From Phycisphaerales bacterium UBA1926 (GTDB lineage Bacteria > Planctomycetota > Phycisphaerae > Phycisphaerales > UBA1924), in the NCBI GenBank assembly GCA_002337215.1, contig DDFO01000058.1, positions 34,756 through 46,884 on the forward strand: a DNA stretch of 12,129 nucleotides, in the 5' to 3' direction. The position numbers and the translations under genes are program-made. Below, piece after piece: positions 1-6,301 of the stretch. Under the pieces are notes generated by a model. That model was not told the DNA's origin and searched no databases. It saw only the letters and a list, made by a program, of their open reading frames with translations. Each line of letters begins with the position of its first letter. Position 1 is the first letter of the stretch.

Positions 1-890
1 CCGGCAACGAGCTCGTACGCGATGACGCCCAGCGCATACACGTCCGCCCTCGGTGTGACGTCGCCGTGCCGTCCGAGTTGCTCCGGCGCGATGTAGGCGA
101 GGGTCCCAAGAATCTGCCCGTCCCTCGTCATCGTCGTTGCCGCGATGGTCGCATCGCCCGTCACGCTCGCGATGCCGAAGTCGAGCACCTTGGGCTGCCC
201 GCTCGGCTTCACGAGGATGTTCTCGGGCTTCAGATCCCGGTGCACGACACCACGGTCGTGCGCGTACCCGACACCATCGGCGACCGTGGCGAGCAAGGCC
301 AATCGCTCCCGAAGACCCAGCCCCGCATCGTCGGCATGCGCGAGGATCGGCCGTCCCTCGATCAACTCCATCGCGAAAAAAGGGCACCGCGCAAGCCCCA
401 CCGTCGCAACCCCCGCCTCGAAGACCTGGGCAATCCCGGGATGCTGCAATCGACCCTGGATCTCCGCTTCCGAGCGCAGCCTCGCGGCAAACTCAGTCCC
501 GGCCCGCACGCCGTCGACAACCTTCAGGGCGATCCTCCGCCGCGGCTGTTGCTGCTCGGCCTCGTAGACGACCCCCATGCCGCCCTGCCCGATCCGACGC
601 AGGACTCGGTATCCGCCGATCGATGAGGGCTCGCCCGCGCCACCCGAATCGCCCGTGGTCTCCCCAGCCAGCAGAGCGTCGAGTTCACGCCGCCGATCAT
701 CAATCTTTTCGTCGGAGAAAAGAGGCGCCTCGATCGACGTGCCGTCCGCCCGGAGGAGCGAGAGCACCTCGCGGCGAAGGCTCTCATTTCCACTGGTTGT
801 TTCTGCGACAAACCGCTCGCGATCCTCAGGCGGTAACTCCAGAGCATCGGCGACCACCGAGAACACGGCCTCGAGATGACTTTCAGACAT
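1..890 (-). CDS. Serine/threonine protein kinase, N-terminal 296 residues (3' end outside window)
   Basis: This is a Hanks-type Ser/Thr kinase, probably a signalling partner of the sigma factor it overlaps. Residues 1-75 form an acidic helical segment of the kind that precedes many planctomycete kinases. The kinase domain starts near residue 93. The glycine loop GQGGMGVVYEAE is at 101-112, the ATP-binding lysine is K123 (ALK), the catalytic loop HRDLKPEN is at 217-224, DFG is at 237-239 and APE is at 268-270. All core catalytic residues are therefore present and the enzyme should be active. The start at 890 is preferred over the adjacent ATG at 893 because GGGA lies 4 nt before it. The first codons overlap the sigma gene's stop by 8 bp, which suggests translational coupling. 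The C-terminal part, where a membrane segment or sensor repeats would lie, is not visible. The kinase call is near certain; the substrate is unknown. Confidence 0.95.
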   Translation of the reverse strand, partial: MSESHLEAVFSVVADALELPPEDRERFVAETTSGNESLRREVLSLLRADGTSIEAPLFSDEKIDDRRRELDALLAGETTGDSGGAGEPSSIGGYRVLRRIGQGGMGVVYEAEQQQPRRRIALKVVDGVRAGTEFAARLRSEAEIQGRLQHPGIAQVFEAGVATVGLARCPFFAMELIEGRPILAHADDAGLGLRERLALLATVADGVGYAHDRGVVHRDLKPENILVKPSGQPKVLDFGIASVTGDATIAATTMTRDGQILGTLAYIAPEQLGRHGDVTPRADVYALGVIAYELVA

Positions 891-1461
891 CATGTCCCGC
901 AGTCTCTCGGATCAGCCACAGCCGCACCGCCTGCCATTCGCGCCACGCTGTTGACACGCTGATGTCGAGAATATTCGCGATCTCTTCGAACGAGAGCGAC
1001 CCCAGAATACGCAACTCGGCGACCCTGCCATAACGCTCGTTGAGGCTCGACAAGCGATCGAGCGCATCATGGAACGCCACCGCGTCGTAGCCCGCGTGCT
1101 CGGCCGCGAGTGCCCCGGTCGAGAGCGTGATCTTCTGGAACCCGCCGCCACGCTTCTCGGCGTTCTTCGCCCGGGCATGATCGGCGAGCACCTGCCGCAT
1201 CGCCTTCGCAGCGAGGGCGAAGAAGTGCGACCTGTCCTCAACCGACTCAAGGCCACCCGAGATCTTGATCCAAGCCTCATGTACCAGTGCCGTCGGCTGA
1301 AGAGTGTGCCCCGAACGCTGCCCCTGAAACACGGTCACCGCAAGACGAGTCAACTCGCGATGCAACTCGTCGAACAGCCGACCAGACGAAGAGGCGCATC
1401 CAGAACGGGCCTCTCGCAACAGGGCATCAATATCGAGCTCATCGGAGTTCTCTTCCGGCAT
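883..1461 (-). CDS. ECF-family RNA polymerase sigma factor (planctomycete-type, TIGR02999-like)
   Basis: This 192-residue protein is an alternative sigma factor that directs RNA polymerase to specific promoters. Region 2 lies at about residues 25-100 and includes HTLQPTALVHEAWIKI (52-67) and the DRSHFFALAAKAMRQVLADH stretch (76-95), which is diagnostic for this ECF subgroup. A basic linker, KNAEKRGGG, follows at 99-107. Region 4 spans about 134-186, with the helix-turn-helix around LSFEEIANILDISVSTAWREW (156-176). The length is normal for the group. ATG 1461 is the first usable start after an in-frame TGA 36 bp upstream; no clear Shine-Dalgarno sequence precedes it. I see no anti-sigma gene, so control by the overlapping downstream kinase is the likely arrangement (inference). 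An inverted repeat at 1557-1577 lies in the presumed promoter region. Confidence 0.93.
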   Translation of the reverse strand: MPEENSDELDIDALLREARSGCASSSGRLFDELHRELTRLAVTVFQGQRSGHTLQPTALVHEAWIKISGGLESVEDRSHFFALAAKAMRQVLADHARAKNAEKRGGGFQKITLSTGALAAEHAGYDAVAFHDALDRLSSLNERYGRVAELRILGSLSFEEIANILDISVSTAWREWQAVRLWLIRETAGHDV

Positions 1462-1556
1462 TCGTTGCAGCCTATCGAGCAGCCCGCCACCTCAACAGGA
1501 AGATCGTGACCGACGAGGGTGAACTCGGATTCTCGGACTCGGTACAAGGGGCCGCC

Positions 1557-1577
1557 GATCGAAGTTTCGTTTCGATC
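1557..1577. promoter_or_regulatory. Perfect inverted repeat upstream of the sigma gene (candidate operator or leader hairpin)
   Basis: Seven-base perfect arms, GATCGAA (1557-1563) and TTCGATC (1571-1577), flank a 7-nt spacer, and a G-T wobble could extend the stem by one pair. The site is centred about 105 bp upstream of the sigma start codon. That is a plausible place for a dimeric repressor or activator site, or for a hairpin in the 5' leader. The sequence alone cannot separate these options, and a chance palindrome is possible. Confidence 0.3.
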
Positions 1578-1893
1578 TCCCAATACAGGAACGGCCCCGC
1601 ACTCGCCGCTGGGTCGAGCCATCCTGTTCTCTCTGTCGCGAGCCCCGCCGACGCTCGACGAGCAAAGAAACGCCGTTTCAGAGCTGTCAGGGCCGATTTC
1701 TACGAATCCGTGGTCGCTCCCGTCCGCGTGCCCCGAACGCATTGCCCGGCCAAGTTTGCGATGGCGCCATGGCCGTCGACGTCGTCCGGGTCCGGCTGGC
1801 GACGTATACGCAGCACGGAAGAAACAGGAAGGCCTACAACGGCCGACTGGTCGACGACGTCATTGCGAACATCGCCGAGCACTGACTTTCCCC

Positions 1894-1927
1894 CTGTTGC
1901 TGTGCCAACATCAATTTCCAGCAACAG
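1894..1927. repeat. 9-bp perfect inverted repeat (stem-loop)
   Basis: CTGTTGCTG (1894-1902) and CAGCAACAG (1919-1927) are perfectly complementary around a 16-nt loop. No T-run follows on either strand, so it does not look like an intrinsic terminator. Neither flanking gene would need a terminator here, because they diverge. It lies close to the transposase relic and could be part of the degraded element or a structured transcript. Confidence 0.45.
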
Positions 1928-1930
1928 TGC

Positions 1931-1960
1931 CTCTCCGCGCCGCCCGTAGGCTTCGGAGAG
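1931..1960. repeat. 7-bp perfect inverted repeat (second stem-loop)
   Basis: CTCTCCG (1931-1937) pairs with CGGAGAG (1954-1960) around a 16-nt loop, the same loop size as the hairpin just before it. A shorter stem, CGGAG/CTCCG, follows at 1964-1978. The clustering of three stems within 85 bp is more than one isolated chance repeat, but no known RNA family is recognisable. Confidence 0.35.
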
Positions 1961-2004
1961 AAGCGGAGCAGGCCTCCGACGGGGTGATCGTCTGCGGTGC
2001 CGGC

Positions 2005-2230
2005 GGCCGATACTCCGGCGAACATTGTGGCCGCTTCGTGGTGTGAGCCTTCCACGCCGGGCTGTTTCTTCGGAACGTTGAGCCCCTCTCGATTCAGATA
2101 CGCTCCACGCGATTGTGATGAACCTGCCAGCCGGAACAGCGAAGACGCGCCGCGACGCGCCGGCAGCCGTATCGCATGGCCACGTCCCGGAACTCTCGGC
2201 GTGCGTTCTGTTCTCGGTCTCGAAATCGTC
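2005..2230 (-). pseudogene. Degenerate IS3-family transposase (OrfB) fragment, frameshifted
   Basis: On the minus strand, the frame ending at TGA 2094-2096 reads RYGCRRVAARLRCSGWQ and then VHHNRVERI. This matches the conserved helix-turn-helix segment of IS3-family OrfB transposases (pattern YGYRR..A.LR..GW.VN.KRVERIW). The frame hits TGA exactly where Trp is expected. The next frame then continues NREGLNVPKKQP (2059-2094), which is the usual continuation after W. One missing G in the TGG codon explains both the stop and the shift. A further shift gives RRGRL in the third frame, also family-like. The catalytic DDE part is not recognisable downstream, and no terminal repeats or target duplication are visible. 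This is therefore an old, inactive remnant; its outer limits are approximate. Confidence 0.7.
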
Positions 2231-2375
2231 CTGAAGAAGGCTCTCCATGCAATGCCGTAGGGAGCGTGATCGCGATCTGACCCGGATTCAACAACTGATA
2301 GGCATGCCGCCAAATCGAGCGCAACGCACGGGTTTCCGCACAAGGCCGTTCGGCTACGCATAGAACCCATGGACT

Positions 2376-2380
2376 GGAGG
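2376..2380 (+). promoter_or_regulatory. Shine-Dalgarno site deciding the TTG start of mgtE
   Basis: GGAGG lies 5 nt before TTG 2386. There is no in-frame ATG or GTG between the upstream in-frame TAG (2299-2301) and this TTG, and the ATG at 2369 is out of frame. The TTG is therefore the supported initiation codon. Confidence 0.8.
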
Positions 2381-2385
2381 CGCTC

Positions 2386-3765
2386 TTGAACGACACCGAG
2401 GGGACATCTGAGAAGCTCGCACTTGATCCAGTCGCACTGGAGAGAGCCATCGCCGCCAATGACGGTGCGGCGTGTGAATCGTGGCTTGATCAAGCCCAAG
2501 CGGATGAGATCATCCACGAAGTCGCACAGTTGGCGGATGCGGACCGTTCTGCCTTGCTTGGACTTCTCGAGCCAGAGGCTGCCGCACACCTTCTGGATCT
2601 CATGCCCGAAGCGCACGCGATCCATGCGATCGAGGATGTCAATATCTCGGTGGCGGCTCAGATCGTCGAAGAGCTTCCGAGCGATGAGCGGGCAGATCTG
2701 ATCAGATCGCTCGATGCCGAGACAGCCGAGGCGATCCTGGCTGAGCTTGAGCCCGACATCGGCGAGGATGTTCGCAGGCTTGCGGCCTACGGGGATGACA
2801 CGGCCGGCTCGATCATGCTGAGTGAGTACTTGGTGTTCGCGGATTCGCTGACTGTTCGCGAGTTGCTTGCCGACATCGAAAGCAATGCGGAGAAATACGC
2901 CGACTACAACATTCAGTATACCTACGTCGTTGATAATGAAGGACGCCTCGTTGGCGTGCTTCCGCTACGGAACGTCATCCTGGCCCGACGGGCAGCACCC
3001 GTTCGCGACGTGATGATCGCCGATCCGATCGCCATGCTCGACACGGCCTCGCTCGACGATGTGCGTTCGGAATTCCGGGAACATCCGTTTCTCGGCTTCC
3101 CTGTCGTCGATGCAGAGCACCGATTGGTTGGCGTGATCGAAGCAAGTGATGTCGCACGGGCCGATATCGAGGAAGCAGACGAAAGGTACCGGCAATCACA
3201 GGGCATCGTGGGCGGCGAGGAACTCCGGAGCATGCCGCTCTTTCTGCGTTCGCGGCGTCGTCTCGCCTGGCTGAGCGCGAACATTGTGCTCAACATCCTT
3301 GCCGCAAGCATGATCGCTTTGCATCAGGACACGCTCGAAGCGGTTATCGCGCTGGCAGTCTTCTTGCCGATCATCTCTGACATGAGCGGGTGCTCAGGGA
3401 ACCAGGCTGTGGCAGTCACGATGCGCGAACTCACCCTCGGCGTGACGCGTCCGAATGATGCGGCACGGGTGCTCATCAAGGAGATCTCGCTCGGCCTGAT
3501 AAACGGCTCAGCCCTCGGCATCCTCATCGGCGGTGTCGCGTATCTCTGGAAGGGCAATCTGTTCCTCAGCGGCGTGGTCGGCGTATCGCTCGCGCTCAAC
3601 ACCGTGATCGCTGTGTGCATCGGCGGACTCGTGCCGCTGCTCCTCAAGAAGTTCAAGGCCGACCCGGCGTTGGCATCGGGCCCCATCCTCACAACCATCA
3701 CCGATATGTGCGGCTTCTTCATCGTGCTCACACTGGCATCGCTGGTTCTGACAAGCCTCACGTGA
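2386..3765 (+). CDS. mgtE: Magnesium transporter MgtE
   Basis: This inner-membrane Mg2+ channel/transporter is gated by its own cytosolic Mg2+-sensing domains. The 459 residues match the family length. The superhelical MgtE N domain is at about 15-130. The linker motif YGDDTAGSIM (135-144) leads into two CBS domains, at about 150-203 (VVDNEGRLVGVLPLRNVILA) and 206-260. A plug-helix region follows. Five hydrophobic membrane segments run from about 293 to the C-terminus. The pore region carries PIISDMSGCSGNQAVAV (328-344) and ASGPILTTITDMCGF (430-444), whose D440 matches the conserved Mg2+-binding aspartate of the family. The Gly/Ser-rich pore motif is the DMSGCSGNQ variant rather than the more common GGN-type. 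The gene starts at TTG behind GGAGG. It stands alone on the plus strand and its 3' end overlaps the converging Ntn hydrolase gene by 8 bp. I saw no clear magnesium riboswitch upstream. Confidence 0.97.
   Translation: MNDTEGTSEKLALDPVALERAIAANDGAACESWLDQAQADEIIHEVAQLADADRSALLGLLEPEAAAHLLDLMPEAHAIHAIEDVNISVAAQIVEELPSDERADLIRSLDAETAEAILAELEPDIGEDVRRLAAYGDDTAGSIMLSEYLVFADSLTVRELLADIESNAEKYADYNIQYTYVVDNEGRLVGVLPLRNVILARRAAPVRDVMIADPIAMLDTASLDDVRSEFREHPFLGFPVVDAEHRLVGVIEASDVARADIEEADERYRQSQGIVGGEELRSMPLFLRSRRRLAWLSANIVLNILAASMIALHQDTLEAVIALAVFLPIISDMSGCSGNQAVAVTMRELTLGVTRPNDAARVLIKEISLGLINGSALGILIGGVAYLWKGNLFLSGVVGVSLALNTVIAVCIGGLVPLLLKKFKADPALASGPILTTITDMCGFFIVLTLASLVLTSLT
3758..3765. other. Palindromic shared stop of two convergent genes
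   Basis: The octamer TCACGTGA is its own reverse complement. Read on the plus strand it ends mgtE with ACG-TGA, and read on the minus strand it ends the Ntn hydrolase gene with ACG-TGA. Both proteins therefore finish with Thr followed by the same stop. No space is left between the genes for a dedicated terminator. Confidence 0.9.
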
Positions 3766-4732
3766 CCGGGGAATCGGGCAGGGCGACCGAGAGCGTGCGT
3801 TCGATGGCGTTGGTGAGGTCAAAGTGCTCGGTGCGACCCGGCCAATGCAGCGAGAGTCTCTTCACAGAGCAGGAGTACTCCGCGACATACAGAGTGCCAC
3901 TGGCGTTGTCATAGTGCGTTCGCCATACCGGTTGAGAGAGGAATGCTTGACGGACCTGTTCGACCGTGGTGGTCGGATCAACAAGCTGCTCAATCCGCTC
4001 GAGACGACCCTCCGTCTCAACAAAGTTTGCGTACTTCGGCCAATCAATGCCTCGCTGATGGTTTGTCGAAGCTCGTCGCGTGACGAACGTCGCGTCGACG
4101 TCGGGCCCGAGAAACGCGGTCACGAACTCACCGGACGCATCGATGACCGCGAATGTGTACGGCATGTACACCGGCAATCGGGCGAGCGCGCTCCGGGCTT
4201 CCGCAGTGCTGGAACACGTCTCGAGAATGTAACGGCAGATCAGCGGTGCGGAGAACCCATCGCCGAGCGCATTGCGTCCACCAAACGCGAGAGCGATCGC
4301 GAGACCATCGCTGTTGATTCCATCGAGCGCCCCCCAGATGCAGTCTGCCACCGCGAGTGTCTGGGTGCCGCTCCATTCGCTCCTCAGGATGATTCCATCG
4401 AGCAGGCCCGGATGGTGGTCGTAGCTGCGCAGCAGCAAGGGGCCTGAATCAGTGTCGAGCATGAGCTGTGTACACGCCCGGACAACGCGCGGCGGGTTGT
4501 AGAGCGTCAGAAACCGGCCGATTTCATCGGAACCACCGAATCGAGCGTGCAGCATCTCGAACGTGGGGAGCAACTCGGGCATGTGGTGCCGAAGCTGCCG
4601 CAGGCACTCAACGAAACTTTGCGGCCGAGAGCGGCCGAGCCACCTCTCGTACGAAGGCCAGTACCGCGCGAACGCGGCATCCAGCCGATCGCCATCGGTG
4701 CCGTCAGCAATGAACTGGAATGAAAGCTCCAA
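3758..4732 (-). CDS. C45 / acyl-CoA:6-APA acyltransferase-like Ntn hydrolase
   Basis: This 324-residue protein resembles the peptidase C45 (penicillin acyltransferase) branch of Ntn hydrolases, which cleave or transfer amide-linked acyl groups. In that family an N-terminal segment is removed autocatalytically to expose a Cys nucleophile. The candidate nucleophile is C87 in VVRACTQLML. It is followed at the usual spacing by GPLLLRSYDHH (97-107, with R102 and D105), LDGINSDGLAIALAFGG (136-152, N140) and ASTNHQ (221-226, N224). GTLYVAEYS (279-287) matches the conserved C-terminal strand. No signal peptide is evident, so it is probably cytoplasmic. The start is TTG 4732, with GAGGG 6 nt upstream. 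It lies 17 bp after the ATP-grasp gene as the last gene of the operon. Removing an acyl or aminoacyl group from an amine intermediate would fit its position (inference). The substrate is unknown; a choloylglycine-hydrolase-like amidase is a close alternative. Confidence 0.75.
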   Translation of the reverse strand: MELSFQFIADGTDGDRLDAAFARYWPSYERWLGRSRPQSFVECLRQLRHHMPELLPTFEMLHARFGGSDEIGRFLTLYNPPRVVRACTQLMLDTDSGPLLLRSYDHHPGLLDGIILRSEWSGTQTLAVADCIWGALDGINSDGLAIALAFGGRNALGDGFSAPLICRYILETCSSTAEARSALARLPVYMPYTFAVIDASGEFVTAFLGPDVDATFVTRRASTNHQRGIDWPKYANFVETEGRLERIEQLVDPTTTVEQVRQAFLSQPVWRTHYDNASGTLYVAEYSCSVKRLSLHWPGRTEHFDLTNAIERTLSVALPDSPVT

Positions 4733-4738
4733 CGTTGG

Positions 4739-4743
4739 CCCTC
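4739..4743 (-). promoter_or_regulatory. Shine-Dalgarno site deciding the TTG start of the Ntn hydrolase
   Basis: GAGGG on the minus strand is 6 nt from TTG 4732. It lies in the 17-bp gap after the ATP-grasp stop codon and supports the non-ATG start. Confidence 0.65.
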
Positions 4744-4749
4744 GGCTCG

Positions 4750-6297
4750 CTAGAGCAGTTTGAACGAGCTGTCCTCGATGCCGATCCTGGCGTGCTCAAC
4801 CTTGGGGACAGTCTCGCCGACGTACTGAGCGTTGATGCCGTTGATCCAAGCCTTCGCGCGATCGGTGAGCTCGAAATCGTCATCCATGAATCGTCCAGGG
4901 CTCACCAGAATGCCGAGGTCGGCACCCCCGTAGAAGTAGTCGCCGACGCCCGAGATCCGCAGGAAGAAGGCTCGGTTCTCGTGCTGCACGGTGCGGCGAT
5001 GCGTCTGCATCCGGACGTGCCGAACACTGCCGTCGTCGGCCATCTCCCAGATGCCAGAGGGTGGTGCCGACGTGATCCGCTTGACGTCCGCGCCTGTGTG
5101 CTTCATGACGAGCTGTGACCACGAGTCGATGTTGTCGGGGTTCGCCCAACGGTTGCTGAGCTTGCCCGGCTCGAAGTGATAATTGATGTCCATCCACTCG
5201 ATGAGATGGAACAGGAAGAGCGGCGCATCCGCATGCGCGAACGAGGACAGGTTCGTCATCGAGCTCGCGCCGGTGATGCGGGGATTACATTCGCCGAGAT
5301 ACACCTCGTCGCTGTCGAGATCCATAAGGAAATCAAGCTCGAAGTAGCCGCGATAGCCCTGATCCTTGAGCGCATCGCCGAACGCCATCGCTGATTTTCT
5401 CGCACGATCGCGGATCTCAGCGCTGAACGCTCCCGCAAAGACCTCGTTTCCACACCAACCACCTTTGTACGGCGTCAGTTCCTTGAATCCGACCAGCTCG
5501 GTCATCAACGGCCCGACGATGGTGCCCCGCTTCGTGACGCACGCCTCGATCGCCGCGCCTCGGCACCGGATCCGCTTCATCACCTTCACCTCAGGTGCTG
5601 ATGTGATCTCGTCGGCGTGCTTCTCGAATTCAGCCTCATTGGAGACAAAGAACGTCGTATGGCCGGAATCGCCGTACGCGGTCTGGATGACCAGATCTTC
5701 ACCGAGCGACTTGCTGATCTTTCGGAGCGCCTTGTACGATTCGACGCGAGCAAGCACGTTCGGGACAGATTGAACACCGGCACGATCCGCGATGCGGGTC
5801 GTCTCGACCTTGTCATCGATCTGTGTCCGGAGAGCCGCGGTCGGGAAGCAGACCTCGAGCCCGAGCCTGTCGCAGAGTTCCTCGGTTTTCTCGTCGAACA
5901 TCAAGAAGACGGCCTTGCCGCCCGGGCCCCGCTCTCGGATCAGTTCCGCGACCGCCGGATGCGAGAGCAGGTAGTTGTTGATGTCCTCGATCGACTCCCA
6001 CGGTTCGTGCTCGATCTCCGGCGGGACGAACACGCTGGGGTGCTGCCCATCGAAGCAGTCGATCGCGCTGATGAACATCAGTCCGCGCACCCATTCATCC
6101 ATCCCGAGCAGGTTGAACGGCGTTGCACTGATGAAGTAGACGGGCTCGGTATTGCGATAGAAGTAGCGACGGATATCGGAGACACCCCGGAGCGCCTTCG
6201 GGCGCTTGCCCGCCGGCCGATCGGTGGTGAGCGGGCGAGCCCTGCGGGAGGTTTCTTGTCTGTCTTCCTTGCCTGTCGCCGGTCGCGTTCCGCCCAT
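4750..6297 (-). CDS. ATP-grasp domain protein (biotin-carboxylase-like, probable carboxylate-amine ligase)
   Basis: This 515-residue enzyme has an ATP-grasp core. The family activates a carboxylate as acyl phosphate and usually joins it to an amine. Residues 1-50 are a basic, low-complexity leader. The pre-ATP-grasp region runs from about 52 (PVYFISATPFNLLGMDEW). IDDKVETTRIADRAGVQSVP (160-179) is the typical entry to the ATP-binding half. The nucleotide loop is VIQTAYGDSGHTTFFV (203-218), with Gln where many relatives have Lys. The metal/ATP-binding strand is YFELDFLMDLDSDEVYLGE (318-336), then CNPRITGASS (337-346), so E320, E336 and N338 are candidate ligands. A C-terminal region of about 170 residues is not assigned. 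There is no biotinyl or carboxyltransferase partner, so carboxylase function is unlikely despite the resemblance. It begins 4 bp after the decarboxylase stop. An in-frame ATG at 6360 is possible but lacks a ribosome site. Confidence 0.82.
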   Translation of the reverse strand: MGGTRPATGKEDRQETSRRARPLTTDRPAGKRPKALRGVSDIRRYFYRNTEPVYFISATPFNLLGMDEWVRGLMFISAIDCFDGQHPSVFVPPEIEHEPWESIEDINNYLLSHPAVAELIRERGPGGKAVFLMFDEKTEELCDRLGLEVCFPTAALRTQIDDKVETTRIADRAGVQSVPNVLARVESYKALRKISKSLGEDLVIQTAYGDSGHTTFFVSNEAEFEKHADEITSAPEVKVMKRIRCRGAAIEACVTKRGTIVGPLMTELVGFKELTPYKGGWCGNEVFAGAFSAEIRDRARKSAMAFGDALKDQGYRGYFELDFLMDLDSDEVYLGECNPRITGASSMTNLSSFAHADAPLFLFHLIEWMDINYHFEPGKLSNRWANPDNIDSWSQLVMKHTGADVKRITSAPPSGIWEMADDGSVRHVRMQTHRRTVQHENRAFFLRISGVGDYFYGGADLGILVSPGRFMDDDFELTDRAKAWINGINAQYVGETVPKVEHARIGIEDSSFKLL

Positions 6298-6301
6298 AAG
6301 T

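Larger units (their letters stand above)
1462..2385. other. Long non-coding stretch between divergent sigma and mgtE genes
   Basis: About 920 bp separate the divergent sigma factor and mgtE genes. Open frames exist on both strands, but their translations are rich in Arg, Ser and Pro and show no family features, as expected for chance frames in GC-rich DNA. The one recognisable coding relic is a broken IS3-type transposase fragment on the minus strand. Several perfect inverted repeats are present at 1557-1577, 1894-1927 and 1931-1960. The promoters of both flanking genes must lie here, but I could not identify convincing -35/-10 pairs. Confidence 0.7.

Noticed and set aside
137..1033. Long plus-strand open frame opposite the kinase and sigma genes
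   Set aside because: The translation is dominated by Arg, Pro and Ser with no motif. It is antisense to two clear genes and is expected by chance in GC-rich DNA.
1769..1885. Possible 38-residue plus-strand peptide (starts MAVDVVRVRL, ends NIAEH)
   Set aside because: Its composition looks fairly natural, but there is no good ribosome site and I recognise no family. It is too short to support as a gene.
2260..2385. Magnesium riboswitch upstream of mgtE
   Set aside because: I looked for paired elements and a terminator or anti-terminator before the start, and saw no convincing M-box-like structure. A covariance-model search would settle it.
1834..2625. 263-codon minus-strand frame crossing the intergenic region into mgtE
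   Set aside because: Only the short NREGLNVPKKQP part is meaningful, as a piece of the transposase relic. The rest is antisense to mgtE or featureless.
4750..6297. Calling the ATP-grasp gene a biotin carboxylase
   Set aside because: The resemblance is to the shared ATP-grasp fold. There is no biotin carrier or carboxyltransferase partner, and the operon context points to amine chemistry.
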